From assembly GCA_002162755.1 (NCBI GenBank), contig MAAS01000029.1, positions 347,033 to 411,032 on the forward strand: 64,000 nucleotides of DNA. The letters are read 5' to 3'. Under the pieces are notes generated by a model, which had not been told where the DNA came from, did no database searches, and saw only the letters and a list, made by a program, of their open reading frames with translations. Source of the DNA: Gammaproteobacteria bacterium 50_400_T64. GTDB lineage: Bacteria > Pseudomonadota > Gammaproteobacteria > Pseudomonadales > Porticoccaceae. Each line of letters opens with the position of its first letter. The first letter of the stretch is position 1. The position numbers and the translations under genes were made by a program. This document shows, in pieces, positions 53,511 through 62,576 of the stretch.

Positions 53511-54461
53511 GTGAGCGCAGGAAAACGATTACCGGGTACACCGGAACCCATGCACCGCTGGCCGGGCGCCGAAGGCGTGACCATTGCGGGTGACTCATGG
53601 GGCGATCCCAAGGGGCCGTTAATATTATTGCAACACGGCGGTGGCCAGACTCGCCATGCCTGGAAGGGTGCGGGCGAAGCTCTGGGTGCTGCGGGCTATT
53701 ACGCCGTGGCCTTCGATGCTCGTGGCCACGGTGATTCTGACTGGGCACCCGATGGCGTTTATGGCATGGATATCATGGTTGAAGATTTAAAGTGTGTCAT
53801 CGAAGCCCTCGGGGGGTCGCGCCCGGTGCTGGTTGGTGCCTCTATGGGTGGGGGCACCAGTTTGGTCGCCGCCGGTGAAGATCACATTGATGCGACGGCG
53901 TTGGTGATGGTTGATATCGCTCCGCAAATTGAACCCGAGGGAGTCGATAAAATTATGGCCTTTATGGGCCAGAAGCCTGAGGGTTTTAGCTCCTTGCAGG
54001 AAGTAGCCGATGCTATCGGTAGCTATCAGCCCCATCGTAAAGCGCCAAAAAACCTCAATGGTCTGGCGAAAAATGTACGTGAGGGTGAAGACGGCAAGTA
54101 TCGCTGGCATTGGGATCCCAAATTTCGCTCTATCCGCCGTGACATGAATAAGCGCAAAGAGCGGCTCGAGGCTTGTACCAGTAACTTGTCACTGCCGACA
54201 TTGTTAGTACGCGGTGGTTTGTCCGATGTGCTTAGCGAAGAGGGTGCCCAGGGCTTTCTCAAGCTCTGCCCTCACAGTGAGTACGTTAATGTTACCGACG
54301 CCGGGCATATGGTGGCCGGTGATCGCAATGATGTGTTCGGTACGAGTGTTATTGATTTTCTGTCGCGCACGGTACCCATTGCGGGTGAGCCGGTGCAGAA
54401 AGCGCATGAAGTGCATCCTCATCACGAAGGGCCTCCTGGTGATACGGTTGATGTTCCCTGA
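53511..54461 (+). CDS. Alpha/beta hydrolase
   Basis: This 316-residue enzyme has the alpha/beta hydrolase core. The oxyanion-hole motif is ILLQHGGGQTRHAW, the nucleophile Ser is in VLVGASMGGG near residue 110, and the catalytic His is in VTDAGHMVAGD. The acid is probably the Asp of RGGLSDVLSEEG. Length is normal for soluble members. No signal peptide is seen. The substrate is unknown; the neighbourhood of crotonase and amidohydrolase relics hints at ester or lactone catabolism. Start is GTG at 53511 after an AGGAG ribosome site. Confidence 0.88.
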   Translation: MSAGKRLPGTPEPMHRWPGAEGVTIAGDSWGDPKGPLILLQHGGGQTRHAWKGAGEALGAAGYYAVAFDARGHGDSDWAPDGVYGMDIMVEDLKCVIEALGGSRPVLVGASMGGGTSLVAAGEDHIDATALVMVDIAPQIEPEGVDKIMAFMGQKPEGFSSLQEVADAIGSYQPHRKAPKNLNGLAKNVREGEDGKYRWHWDPKFRSIRRDMNKRKERLEACTSNLSLPTLLVRGGLSDVLSEEGAQGFLKLCPHSEYVNVTDAGHMVAGDRNDVFGTSVIDFLSRTVPIAGEPVQKAHEVHPHHEGPPGDTVDVP

Positions 54462-54502
54462 GGCAGGGCGCGGTGTGAAATGGGCTTGGCAGTGAGCCTG
54501 AC

Positions 54503-54530
54503 AAAAAAGCGGAGCGTGCTCCGCTTTTTT
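54503..54530 (+). terminator. Intrinsic terminator after the hydrolase gene
   Basis: GCGGAG pairs with CTCCGC around CGTG, flanked by A and T runs (AAAAAA/TTTTTT). Confidence 0.9.
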
Positions 54531-54649
54531 GTGTCTAGAGCTTAGTGGCCGACGGGTAAATAAAACGTTGTTATTTAGGGCCCTTTATTCTCATTTAAGC
54601 GCCGATACCGAGAAAAACCACTTTAATGCAGCTATTTTTGTTATCGCGC

Positions 54650-54678
54650 TTGACACTAAGGGGCTGTGTTCATAGAAT
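54650..54678 (+). promoter_or_regulatory. Sigma70 promoter for the tRNA pair
   Basis: A consensus -35 TTGACA (54650-54655) and -10 TAGAAT (54673-54678) are separated by 17 bp. The GC-rich sequence after the -10 (GCGCGCC) is the discriminator usual for stringently controlled stable RNA genes. Confidence 0.85.
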
Positions 54679-54717
54679 GCGCGCCTCTTAAATGATTAGC
54701 TTGTTTGAGAGTGCCTC

Positions 54718-54793
54718 GTCCCGTTCGTCTAGAGGCCTAGGACACCGCCCTTTCACGGCGGTAACAGGGGTTCGACTCCCCTACGGGACGCCA
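54718..54793 (+). tRNA. tRNA-Glu (anticodon UUC)
   Basis: The 76-nt sequence folds into a cloverleaf with acceptor GTCCCGT/ACGGGAC, D arm, anticodon TTC in a CGCC/GGCG stem, and T arm AGGGG/CCCCT with TTCGACT. CCA is encoded. It is 4 nt ahead of tRNA-Gly. Confidence 0.97.
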
Positions 54794-54796
54794 TTT

Positions 54797-54872
54797 GCGG
54801 GAATAGCTCAGTTGGTAGAGCGCAACCTTGCCAAGGTTGAGGTCGCCGGTTCGAACCCGGTTTCCCGCTCCA
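54797..54872 (+). tRNA. tRNA-Gly (anticodon GCC)
   Basis: The 76-nt sequence has acceptor GCGGGAA/TTCCCGC, a D arm GCTCAGTTGGTAGAGC, anticodon GCC in AACCT/AGGTT, and T arm CCGGTTCGAACCCGG. CCA is encoded. It shares the promoter at 54650-54678 with tRNA-Glu. Confidence 0.97.
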
Positions 54873-55141
54873 TTTTTCCTCATTAGTCTTCCTGGCTAAT
54901 GAGTCGCAGGTGGCTCTGCATAGCGACTACTCTTTAAATAGTAGAGCGCTTCTTTTTTTACCGCTGTTTTTATCTCGAATAAAATCCCTTCGTCCCATCG
55001 ATAGGGTTTAGTTCGGTCTGCCGCTAGAAATTTACCTGTCGCCTCGAAAAGCACTGCCAGTACCCTTATAATTGAACGTCATGCCCAGACTGAGCGTCAA
55101 TTTCGCCGGGTAATGTTTTTGCTCTGCAAGCCGGTATTGAA

Positions 55142-56104
55142 ATGAATAGTGAACTTCCCGCTCTCTGTATTAAAGGTCTGACCAAGGTCTACGACAACGG
55201 CTTTCAAGCGCTGAAGGGTGTCGACCTAGATGTCATGCCCGGTGATTTCTTTGCTCTGCTTGGCCCCAATGGAGCCGGCAAATCGACCATCATCGGCATT
55301 ATTAGTTCGTTGGTGCGAAAGACCACAGGTTCTGTTGCCGTCTTTGGCCACGATATTGACCAGGACTTCCCCCGCGCTAAAAAAGATGTCGGCGTGGTGC
55401 CTCAGGAATTCAATTTTAATCAGTTTGAAAAGGTGTTCGATATTGTCGTCACCCAGGCGGGTTATTACGGCCTACCGCGCAAAGTGGCTGAACAGCGCGC
55501 GGAAAAATATTTGCGCCGGCTCGGTTTGTGGGACAAACAGGATCAACGCTCGCGCATGCTCTCTGGCGGTATGAAACGCCGCTTGATGATTGCCCGTGCG
55601 CTGGTACACGAGCCGCGCCTGCTGATTCTCGATGAACCCACCGCCGGTGTCGATATCGAACTGCGACGCTCTCTGTGGGACTTCCTGCGGGAGATTAACG
55701 AGCAGGGCACAACGATTATCCTTACCACCCACTATCTGGAAGAGGCCGAGAGCCTGTGTCGCCGCATCGCGATTATTGACCAGGGACTCATCACTCAGAA
55801 CACCACGACACGAGAACTATTGTCCCAGCTCGATAAGGAGGTGTTTGTGATTGATACTCAGGAGGTGCTTAACACCTGCCCACAACTTGATGGTTATGCA
55901 ACGGCATTAATCGACAGCCACAGCTTTGAAGTGGTGGTTGAAAAAGGCCAGTCACTGAACGACGTGTTTGCGCCGCTCACGGTTCAGGGTATACACGTCA
56001 GTAGTCTGCGCAATAAAGCGAATCGACTTGAGGAGTTGTTTTTGTCATTAGTGAATGGTGGCTCGGGGCAAAGTGAGAGCGTGTCAGCGGAGGACAGCGA
56101 ATGA
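55142..56104 (+). CDS. yadG: ABC transporter ATP-binding protein, YadG type
   Basis: This 320-residue ATPase drives the ABC-2 permease encoded next. Walker A is LLGPNGAGKST near residues 37-47, the Q-loop is GVVPQEFNFNQFE, the signature motif LSGGMKRRLMIARALVHEP, and Walker B LLILDEPTAGVD, with the switch His in LTTHYLEEAE. An extra C-terminal 90 residues (DUF4162-like) are present as in other ABC-2 ATPases. The stop overlaps the permease start by 4 bp (ATGA). Confidence 0.92.
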   Translation: MNSELPALCIKGLTKVYDNGFQALKGVDLDVMPGDFFALLGPNGAGKSTIIGIISSLVRKTTGSVAVFGHDIDQDFPRAKKDVGVVPQEFNFNQFEKVFDIVVTQAGYYGLPRKVAEQRAEKYLRRLGLWDKQDQRSRMLSGGMKRRLMIARALVHEPRLLILDEPTAGVDIELRRSLWDFLREINEQGTTIILTTHYLEEAESLCRRIAIIDQGLITQNTTTRELLSQLDKEVFVIDTQEVLNTCPQLDGYATALIDSHSFEVVVEKGQSLNDVFAPLTVQGIHVSSLRNKANRLEELFLSLVNGGSGQSESVSAEDSE

Positions 56105-56874
56105 GTGCTCGCGAGCAGTGGATCGCCTTTATGACGCTGATGGTGAAAGAAATTCGCCGTTTTTCCCGAATCTGGCAACAGACGCTATTACCCCCGGCGA
56201 TTACGATTGCCCTTTATTTCGTGATTTTCGGCACCTTGATCGGCCCGCGTATTGGCACAATGTCTGGCTTTACTTATATGGAATTTGTGGTGCCCGGCTT
56301 AATTATGCTGGCGGTAATCACTAATTCTTTTGGCAATGTGGTGTCGTCTTTTTTTGGCAGTAAATTTGCCGGCAATATTGAAGAGCTACTGGTTTCGCCA
56401 ACCCCGAATTACATTATTCTTGCGGGCTACGTACTGGGTGGCGTGACTCGTGGTTTGACGGTGGGCTTTATTGTGACGCTTCTGTCCTTGTTTTTTACAA
56501 AGCTACAAATTCAACACCTGGGGGTCACTATCGGCGTAGTGATAATGACCTCAATATTATTTTCATTGGCCGGCTTAATTAATGCGGTTTACGCCAAAAA
56601 TTTTGATGATATCTCAATTATTCCCACCTTTGTTTTAACGCCCTTAACCTACCTGGGTGGTGTTTTTTATTCAGTGAGTTTATTGCCAGAGTTCTGGCAA
56701 AAGGTTTCACTGTTAAATCCTGTTCTTTATATGGTGAATGCCTTTCGTTACGGTTTGTTGGGGGTGTCAGATATCCACGTCGGCTGGGCATTTTTAATGC
56801 TGTCGGTATTTATTGCCGGGCTATTTTTGTTCGCCCTGCACCTGCTTAAAAATGGTAAAAACCTGCGTTCCTGA
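56101..56874 (+). CDS. yadH: ABC-2 type permease, YadH type
   Basis: This 257-residue inner-membrane protein has six predicted helices and the ABC-2 signature near LTPLTYLGGVFYSVSLLPEF. MVKEIRRFSRIWQQTLLPPA at the N-terminus is typical of YadH. It forms an exporter with the preceding ATPase. The substrate is not known. Its stop overlaps the queF start (TGATG). Confidence 0.92.
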   Translation: MSAREQWIAFMTLMVKEIRRFSRIWQQTLLPPAITIALYFVIFGTLIGPRIGTMSGFTYMEFVVPGLIMLAVITNSFGNVVSSFFGSKFAGNIEELLVSPTPNYIILAGYVLGGVTRGLTVGFIVTLLSLFFTKLQIQHLGVTIGVVIMTSILFSLAGLINAVYAKNFDDISIIPTFVLTPLTYLGGVFYSVSLLPEFWQKVSLLNPVLYMVNAFRYGLLGVSDIHVGWAFLMLSVFIAGLFLFALHLLKNGKNLRS

Positions 56875-57752
56875 TGATGACTGACGATATTAATAATCTC
56901 GCAAATACTACGGACACAGCGCTCGGCAAGGCGGTAGATTACCCCTCCGCCTATGCGCCAGAATTACTGTTTGCCATTCCTCGGGCTGCGGGTCGTACTG
57001 AACTGGGTCTTTCTCTCGGTCATGAAGTCGACGATGTGTTGCCCTTTGCGGGCGAGGATATGTGGACGGCCTATGAAATAAGTTGGTGTAATTTTCAGGG
57101 TAAGCCACAGGTCGTTGTCGGCGAATTTATATTGCCCTGTGATTCGCCCTTTATCGTCGAGTCTAAATCCCTAAAGCTTTATCTTAACTCTCTCAATCAG
57201 CATCGCTTTGTGTCACTGCAGGCGGCGAGACAAACCATCGCCGATGATTTAAGCCGTGTAGCCGGCTCGCCAGTTGTTGTGCAGCTTTACAGTATCGACG
57301 AATACGCCCGCAAAGGTTTGACGGTATTTGGCGGGCAGTGCCTGGATGAGTTGGATGTGGACTGTTCTGTTTATCAACCCGATGCAGATTTATTGAAGCT
57401 TGCTGATAGTATTAAAAGCAGCGATGAGCCCGTCGGTGAAACCCTGTACAGCCATTTAATGAAATCCAATTGCCCTGTGACCGGCCAGCCTGACTGGGCG
57501 ACAATTGTTGTGCGCTACAGAGGGCGGCCAATTTGCCACCACAGTTTGCTACGCTATATCGTGTCATACCGCGAGCATCAAGGCTTTCACGAACACTGTG
57601 TAGAAAGGGTATTTCTCGACATTCTCAAGCGCTGCCAGCCCTCGAGCCTGGTGGTGAGTGCACGCTATACGCGCAGGGGTGGGCTTGATATTAATCCGAC
57701 GCGAACCCTAGGCAGTGAATCTGTCGACTGGGCGCGCACGGGTCGGCAATAA
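56874..57752 (+). CDS. queF: NADPH-dependent 7-cyano-7-deazaguanine reductase, long form
   Basis: This 292-residue enzyme reduces preQ0 to preQ1 in queuosine synthesis. It is the two-lobed long form with an N-terminal tunnelling-fold domain. The QueF motif FIVESKSLKLYLNSLNQHRF is seen near residues 90-110, and the catalytic Cys in KSNCPVTGQPDWA near residue 200, followed by FHEHCVERVFLDI with the conserved His and Glu. It is coupled to yadH and epmC, with the epmC start immediately after its stop. Confidence 0.94.
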   Translation: MMTDDINNLANTTDTALGKAVDYPSAYAPELLFAIPRAAGRTELGLSLGHEVDDVLPFAGEDMWTAYEISWCNFQGKPQVVVGEFILPCDSPFIVESKSLKLYLNSLNQHRFVSLQAARQTIADDLSRVAGSPVVVQLYSIDEYARKGLTVFGGQCLDELDVDCSVYQPDADLLKLADSIKSSDEPVGETLYSHLMKSNCPVTGQPDWATIVVRYRGRPICHHSLLRYIVSYREHQGFHEHCVERVFLDILKRCQPSSLVVSARYTRRGGLDINPTRTLGSESVDWARTGRQ

Positions 57753-58361
57753 ATGACATCGCTACAAGTCGCTATTCAGCTCACCCCTCAACCCACGCCA
57801 GCTCATTGTAGTGTTGATCTTGAAACACTGTTTAAGCAGTGTTTTTACAAGGATTATCAAACTCTGTTAATCGGCGGGGCTGACGAACCTTTGTACCGCC
57901 CGGCATTTTCAGCGGATAAACCCCACTGTCTTTTTTATCGTGCCGATTATTTCGCTAGCGCCCTGCATGAAATTGCCCACTGGTGCATTGCCGGTGTCGA
58001 ACGTCGCCAACAGGAAGACTGGGGTTACTGGTATTGCTCCGATGGTCGCAGCCCGGAGCAGCAGAGGGCCTTTGAATCTGTTGAAGTTAAACCCCAGGCA
58101 GTTGAGTGGATGTTATCCGTTGCCGCAGGTGCGCCTTTTCGTATTAGTCGTGATAATTTATTGGGCTTGGGTAATAAGGTAGAAGAGGGTGATACTTTCA
58201 AAAGTACAGTTGCGACTCAAGTACAGTGCTATCGACAAGGTGCTTTACCGTCTCGCGCCCAGCAGTTCTTTTTAGCTTTGAGTGAACGCTACGGTAGCGT
58301 TGAGCCTCTGGCGGATAGGCACTACACCCTCGATGCACTACAGGGGTGTAAACAGCAATGA
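57753..58361 (+). CDS. epmC: Elongation factor P hydroxylase
   Basis: This 202-residue protein matches EpmC (YfcM), which hydroxylates the modified lysine of elongation factor P. The metal-type motif is FASALHEIAHWCIAGVERR (His-Glu-x-x-His) near residues 67-85, followed by DWGYWYCSDGRSPEQQ and FESVEVKPQAVEWML, all typical. Length is normal (about 180-200). It starts directly after queF and its stop overlaps pdxB by 4 bp (ATGA). Confidence 0.9.
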   Translation: MTSLQVAIQLTPQPTPAHCSVDLETLFKQCFYKDYQTLLIGGADEPLYRPAFSADKPHCLFYRADYFASALHEIAHWCIAGVERRQQEDWGYWYCSDGRSPEQQRAFESVEVKPQAVEWMLSVAAGAPFRISRDNLLGLGNKVEEGDTFKSTVATQVQCYRQGALPSRAQQFFLALSERYGSVEPLADRHYTLDALQGCKQQ

Positions 58362-59494
58362 AAATTATTGCCGATGAAAATATGAGTGCCGTGCGCGAGA
58401 CTTTCGCTCCCTATGGCGAAGTGGAGACAATGGCAGGCCGCGTTATGACTACGGCCAGTGTGGCTGCTGCGGATATCTTATTAGTGCGTTCGGTGACGAA
58501 TGTGGATGCGCAATTACTCGAGGGTAGCCGGGTTAAATTTGTCGGCTCGGCGACCATCGGTACCGACCATATTGATCTTGGCTATCTACAGGAAAAAGGT
58601 ATTCATTTTGCCCATGCGCCGGGCTGTAATGCCGAGGCCGTAGTGCAGTATATGTTTTCGGTTTTCTGCACCCTTGAGCCCGAGTGGCGCAATAAAAACA
58701 TAGGCATTATCGGTTGCGGTAATGTGGGTGGGCGGCTCGTTAATCGTTTAAGAGCTTTGGGCGTGGCCTGTCAGGTCTATGATCCTTTTTTAAATGACAG
58801 TGAATGTTCTTCGTTGTCAGATTTACAAACCGTGCTCAGTGCCGAGATCATCTGCCTGCACACTCCGTTGACGCGAGACGGCCCGTTTCCGACCCAGCAC
58901 ATGATTAATCGCCAGGTCTTAGAGCGATGCATTCGTCCGGGTGCGTTGTTGATCAATGCGGGTCGTGGTGCTGTTATCGACAATGGCGCATTACTCGCCC
59001 ACCTTCAGGGTGGTGCTGATTTAAATGTGGTGCTCGATGTTTGGGAAGGCGAACCGGATATCAATCGGGAGCTGTTGCAAGCGGTCAATCTGGCGACACC
59101 TCATATTGCAGGCTATAGCCTCGAAGGTCGGTTGCGGGGAACGCTGATGGTGCGCGATGGCATGTGTCGCCATCTTGGGCTGGCAGTTGAAGGTTCCACG
59201 GATGGTTTATTCACAGCAGAGACTGTGGAGCACCACGGATTAATCCCTCTTGCGCAGGGGCAGGGCCTCGATGATGCTGTTTTAGCGTCCTATCCAATAG
59301 CTGAAGACGACAGGCAAATGCGTAGTGTACTTATTGGCAGCGGTGCTGAAGGCAGTAAAGGTGTGGGCACCTGGTTTGACGGGCTGCGCAAGCACTATGC
59401 TCAGCGCCGCGAGTTTAGCCACTACGCGGTGAGTGGCGCGGGTGTGCAGAGCTGTCATACAGAGCTTGAGCTGCTGGGTTTTAAAACCGGCTAG
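58358..59494 (+). CDS. pdxB: 4-phosphoerythronate dehydrogenase
   Basis: This 378-residue NAD-dependent enzyme oxidises 4-phosphoerythronate, the second step of pyridoxine 5'-phosphate synthesis from erythrose-4-phosphate. KIIADENMSAVRETFAPYGE is the diagnostic N-terminus. The Rossmann motif is IGIIGCGNVGGRLVNRL, catalytic Arg in LINAGRGAVIDNG, Glu in VLDVWEGEPDIN, His in ATPHIAGYSLEGR. A C-terminal PdxB-specific dimerisation domain follows. It ends the yadGH-queF-epmC-pdxB run. Confidence 0.95.
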   Translation: MKIIADENMSAVRETFAPYGEVETMAGRVMTTASVAAADILLVRSVTNVDAQLLEGSRVKFVGSATIGTDHIDLGYLQEKGIHFAHAPGCNAEAVVQYMFSVFCTLEPEWRNKNIGIIGCGNVGGRLVNRLRALGVACQVYDPFLNDSECSSLSDLQTVLSAEIICLHTPLTRDGPFPTQHMINRQVLERCIRPGALLINAGRGAVIDNGALLAHLQGGADLNVVLDVWEGEPDINRELLQAVNLATPHIAGYSLEGRLRGTLMVRDGMCRHLGLAVEGSTDGLFTAETVEHHGLIPLAQGQGLDDAVLASYPIAEDDRQMRSVLIGSGAEGSKGVGTWFDGLRKHYAQRREFSHYAVSGAGVQSCHTELELLGFKTG

Positions 59495-59572
59495 CTAACG
59501 AGTCTTTTTAGAGCGTGATTTTGCGTTAACGACACGAACTATCGATGAACGATGTAAAAGGCGCTGGCTTAC

Positions 59573-59740
59573 TTAGTGCGTTTTATCATTTTTCTGTGAG
59601 GAGGGCTCAAGCGCATTGCAGGCCTTTTCAATCATCTCATCGGTGATGGGCGTCTCACTGCCATCGGGGTTAATAACGGTAGCGCCATCAAAATTGAGTG
59701 GGCCAATTTCACGTTTTTTTATCGGGGTTTCTTTATTCAT
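59573..59740 (-). CDS. Small PA1571-type conserved protein (55 residues)
   Basis: This short gene reads MNKETPIKKREIGPLNFDGA, then TVINPDGSETPITDEMIEKA and ends ACNALEPSSQKNDKTH. The pattern of an Asn/Asp-Pro-x-Gly-x-Glu-x-Pro-Ile-Thr-Asp-x-Met-Ile motif matches the small conserved pseudomonad/gammaproteobacterial family of PA1571. AGGGAC precedes the ATG. The function is unknown. It is followed on the same strand by alaA. Confidence 0.72.
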   Translation of the reverse strand: MNKETPIKKREIGPLNFDGATVINPDGSETPITDEMIEKACNALEPSSQKNDKTH

Positions 59741-59834
59741 TGTCTACGTCCCTTGTGCAATATGTTCGGTAATTGATGACTGAAAATAGCACAGCTTTAT
59801 GACAATAAAAATTAATCTGGGTGGCTCCGGTTTA

Positions 59835-61052
59835 CTACTCCCCCCGTATCCGCTCCAAAAAGCGTTCCAGTCGCTCGATGGCATCGTTTAGCTCATGCTC
59901 GCGGGGCAGGAAGACAATACGAAAATGCTGGGTGTCATCCCAGTTAAAGGCGCTGCCCTGCACCAGTAGCATTTTTTCCTGTAGAAGTAGGTCGAGCACG
60001 AATTGCTCATCGTCGATAATGGAGTAAACCGCCGGGTCGAGTTTGGGGAAGAGATAGAGGGCACCCTTGGGTTTTACACAGCTAACACCGGGAATGGCGG
60101 TGAGCTTTTCCCAGGCGAGATTGCGTTGTTCGTAGAAGCGGCCGCCTTCGCGCACCATGTCGTCGATGGTCTGCTGGCCGCCGAGAGCCGTTTGAATGGC
60201 GTACATGGCGGGTACGTTGGCGCAGAGGCGCATGGAAGCAAGCATCTCCATACCTTGAATATAGCTGCGGGCGCGGTGTTTGGCACCACTGGCGACTAGC
60301 CAGCCAGAGCGAAAACCGGCCAGGCGGTAATTTTTCGACAGGCCGTTAAAGGTAATGAAGAGGATGTCATCGGCGAGGCTGGCCATAGGATGATGCACCG
60401 CGCCGTCGTAGAGAATGCGGTCATAAATTTCATCGGCAAACATCACCAGATCGTTCACTCGGGCAAGTTCGATAATTTGCTGGAGGATATCTTTACTGTA
60501 CACCGCCCCGGTCGGGTTATTGGGGTTAATGACCACAATGCCCTTGGTGTTGGGGGTGATTTTACTGACCATATCGTCGAGATCGGGTTGCCAGTCGTTG
60601 GATTCATCGCAACGGTAATGCACGGCTTTACCACCGGCGAGGGTCACGGCGGCTGTCCACAGGGGGTAGTCGGGGGAGGGGATGAGTATTTCATCGCCAT
60701 CATTCAGCAGGGCCTGCATGGCCATGACGATCAGTTCGCTGACGCCGTTGCCGAGGATAATGTCGTCAATGTCGACATTGGCGATGCCCTGAATCTGGCA
60801 GCGCTGCATTACCGCTTTACGAGCACTGAAGATGCCTTTGGAGTGGCTGTAGCCCTGGGCTTCAACCAGGTTGAGAATCACATCCTGAATAATTTCGTCG
60901 GGGGCTTCAAAACCAAAGGGCGCGGGGTTGCCGATATTCAGTTTGAGAATACGGTGGCCTTCTTCTTCAAGCCGGTGAGCCTGGTCGAGCACCGGCCCAC
61001 GAATGTCGTAACAAACATTGTCTAATTTGGTAGACTTTTGAATATGCCTCAT
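59835..61052 (-). CDS. alaA: Alanine transaminase (AlaA type)
   Basis: This 405-residue class I aminotransferase uses pyridoxal phosphate to make alanine from pyruvate and glutamate. It starts QKSTKLDNVCYDIRGPVLDQ, the typical AlaA opening. Residues LNIGNPAPFGFEAP, GNGVSELIVMAMQALL and NPNNPTGAVYS follow, and the Schiff-base Lys is in FNGLSKNYRLAGFRSGW near residue 240. Length is normal. It is transcribed alone, divergent from msrB. Confidence 0.93.
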   Translation of the reverse strand: MRHIQKSTKLDNVCYDIRGPVLDQAHRLEEEGHRILKLNIGNPAPFGFEAPDEIIQDVILNLVEAQGYSHSKGIFSARKAVMQRCQIQGIANVDIDDIILGNGVSELIVMAMQALLNDGDEILIPSPDYPLWTAAVTLAGGKAVHYRCDESNDWQPDLDDMVSKITPNTKGIVVINPNNPTGAVYSKDILQQIIELARVNDLVMFADEIYDRILYDGAVHHPMASLADDILFITFNGLSKNYRLAGFRSGWLVASGAKHRARSYIQGMEMLASMRLCANVPAMYAIQTALGGQQTIDDMVREGGRFYEQRNLAWEKLTAIPGVSCVKPKGALYLFPKLDPAVYSIIDDEQFVLDLLLQEKMLLVQGSAFNWDDTQHFRIVFLPREHELNDAIERLERFLERIRGE

Positions 61053-61193
61053 GCGAGTTGCTTCCAGACGAATGATAAAGTAGTTAAGTTTTGAACCGAG
61101 GGTGAATTGTAGCGTATTGTCTGCGACTGCAGGCGCTTAGCAGGGCGGAGACTTTAACAAATTGAGAAAAACAAACTAAGAGAAATAAAGACC

Positions 61194-61601
61194 ATGACAG
61201 ACTGGAAAGAGAAAGATGAAGACTATTGGCGCGACAAGTTGAGCGCCGAACAATTTGAAATTTGTCGCGAGAAGGGTACGGAAAGGCCTTTCACGGGTGA
61301 GTATTACACCGAAACATCGCCCGGTAACTATGTGTGTGCCTGCTGCGAAAATACATTATTTGAGTCTGACGCCAAGTACGATTCTGGCAGCGGCTGGCCG
61401 AGCTTTTTTGCACTGGCTGATCAGAAAAGTATCGATACCGAGACGGATGTTTCTCGCGGTATGGAGCGCACCGAAATTATGTGTTCCCACTGCGGTAGCC
61501 ATTTGGGGCACGTTTTTCCCGATGGACCGAAACCCACGGGCCTACGTTACTGCGTTAACTCTTTGTCATTGAAGTTTGAGCCAGACGCTGACGAGAGTTA
61601 A
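61194..61601 (+). CDS. msrB: Peptide methionine-(R)-S-oxide reductase
   Basis: This 135-residue enzyme repairs oxidised methionine (R isomer). Two zinc-binding Cys-x-x-Cys pairs are CACC and CSHC, the family motif GSGWPSF is present, and the catalytic Cys lies in [12 protein letters not shown]. Length is normal for stand-alone MsrB. The DUF1499 gene begins directly after its stop. Confidence 0.96.
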   Translation: MTDWKEKDEDYWRDKLSAEQFEICREKGTERPFTGEYYTETSPGNYVCACCENTLFESDAKYDSGSGWPSFFALADQKSIDTETDVSRGMERTEIMCSHCGSHLGHVFPDGPKPTGLRYCVNSLSLKFEPDADES

Positions 61602-62369
61602 TTGCAGGTGATCGGTTTTGCCACTCTGATGAGCCTGGTATTTGTGCTCGTCGGCGCTTTGAGTATACGTTTCGGGGTACTACCGTTTGGCCTTAGTTTT
61701 GCGACTTATGGTTTGGGTCTCGTTGGCTGTGCGATGTTGGTGGCAGCAGCCGGGGCGTTGATTGCTCGACGACTGGCAAGAAAGCAGGCTTTAGCAAAAC
61801 TGCCGCTTTACCTGGTTCTTTGTTTTTTGCCGGTAGCTATAGTCGTCAATCAGATTGGCCTGGCGGGTTTTCAGGCACCACCCATTCACGATATTAGTAC
61901 TGACCTCGCAAACCCTCCGGTTTTTGTTTTCGCTCAGGTTGATAGAGGGCCGGGCGAGAACAGTCTCGATCACGAGGGAGAGGTGCTGGCTGAACAGCAG
62001 CGCCAGGGCTATCCGCAATTGACATCACTGCATTTATCGGCGAGTAAAATCGATATCTGGGCTGCAGTCATGACAGTGATCGTTAAAAATAATTGGCACG
62101 TGTTGGGAGAGGATAGAGCACAGGGTCATATTGAAGCTGTGGCCATCACGCGGATGATGGGTTTTACCGATGATATTGTGATTCGTATTAGCACTGATGT
62201 TGATGATGAAAATACCAGTGATAATGTGAGCAGTGAGAAATCATCAGCAAGCAAAGGTGTTGTCGTTGATATGCGCTCGGTGTCGCGGGTTGGCGTTTCT
62301 GACCTGGGTGCAAATGCGGCGCGAATCGAAAGCTTTTTCAAGGCATTGCAAAACCAACTGAAAAATTAA
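61602..62369 (+). CDS. DUF1499 family membrane protein
   Basis: This 255-residue protein has three N-terminal transmembrane helices (about residues 3-95) and a C-terminal DUF1499 domain. PPIHDISTDLANPPVF and VVDMRSVSRVGVSDLGANA are diagnostic. An Asp/Ser-rich insertion (DVDDENTSDNVSSEKSSASK) interrupts the domain. The start is TTG immediately after msrB, with a GTG two codons later as an alternative. The function is unknown. Confidence 0.85.
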   Translation: MQVIGFATLMSLVFVLVGALSIRFGVLPFGLSFATYGLGLVGCAMLVAAAGALIARRLARKQALAKLPLYLVLCFLPVAIVVNQIGLAGFQAPPIHDISTDLANPPVFVFAQVDRGPGENSLDHEGEVLAEQQRQGYPQLTSLHLSASKIDIWAAVMTVIVKNNWHVLGEDRAQGHIEAVAITRMMGFTDDIVIRISTDVDDENTSDNVSSEKSSASKGVVVDMRSVSRVGVSDLGANAARIESFFKALQNQLKN

Positions 62370-62576
62370 TGCTTATTAAGTAATTATCGTCAATCATCGA
62401 ATCACTGCTAAATAATTAATAAAAAGTATTATAAAAAATAATTAGTAATACCAGGTCATTAAAGATAAATAGACTTTTGTCTAACGCGCCCCGTTATTTT
62501 TGTACTGTCTCTACACTTAAAGTTCAGAGTTTACTTAATTATTAATCCCAATTTTAAATCTAAAGGAAATGATGAA

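Noticed and set aside
60390-61025. A 211-codon open frame on the plus strand
   Set aside because: It is antisense to alaA and made of low-complexity His/Val/Gly-rich translation typical of shadows.
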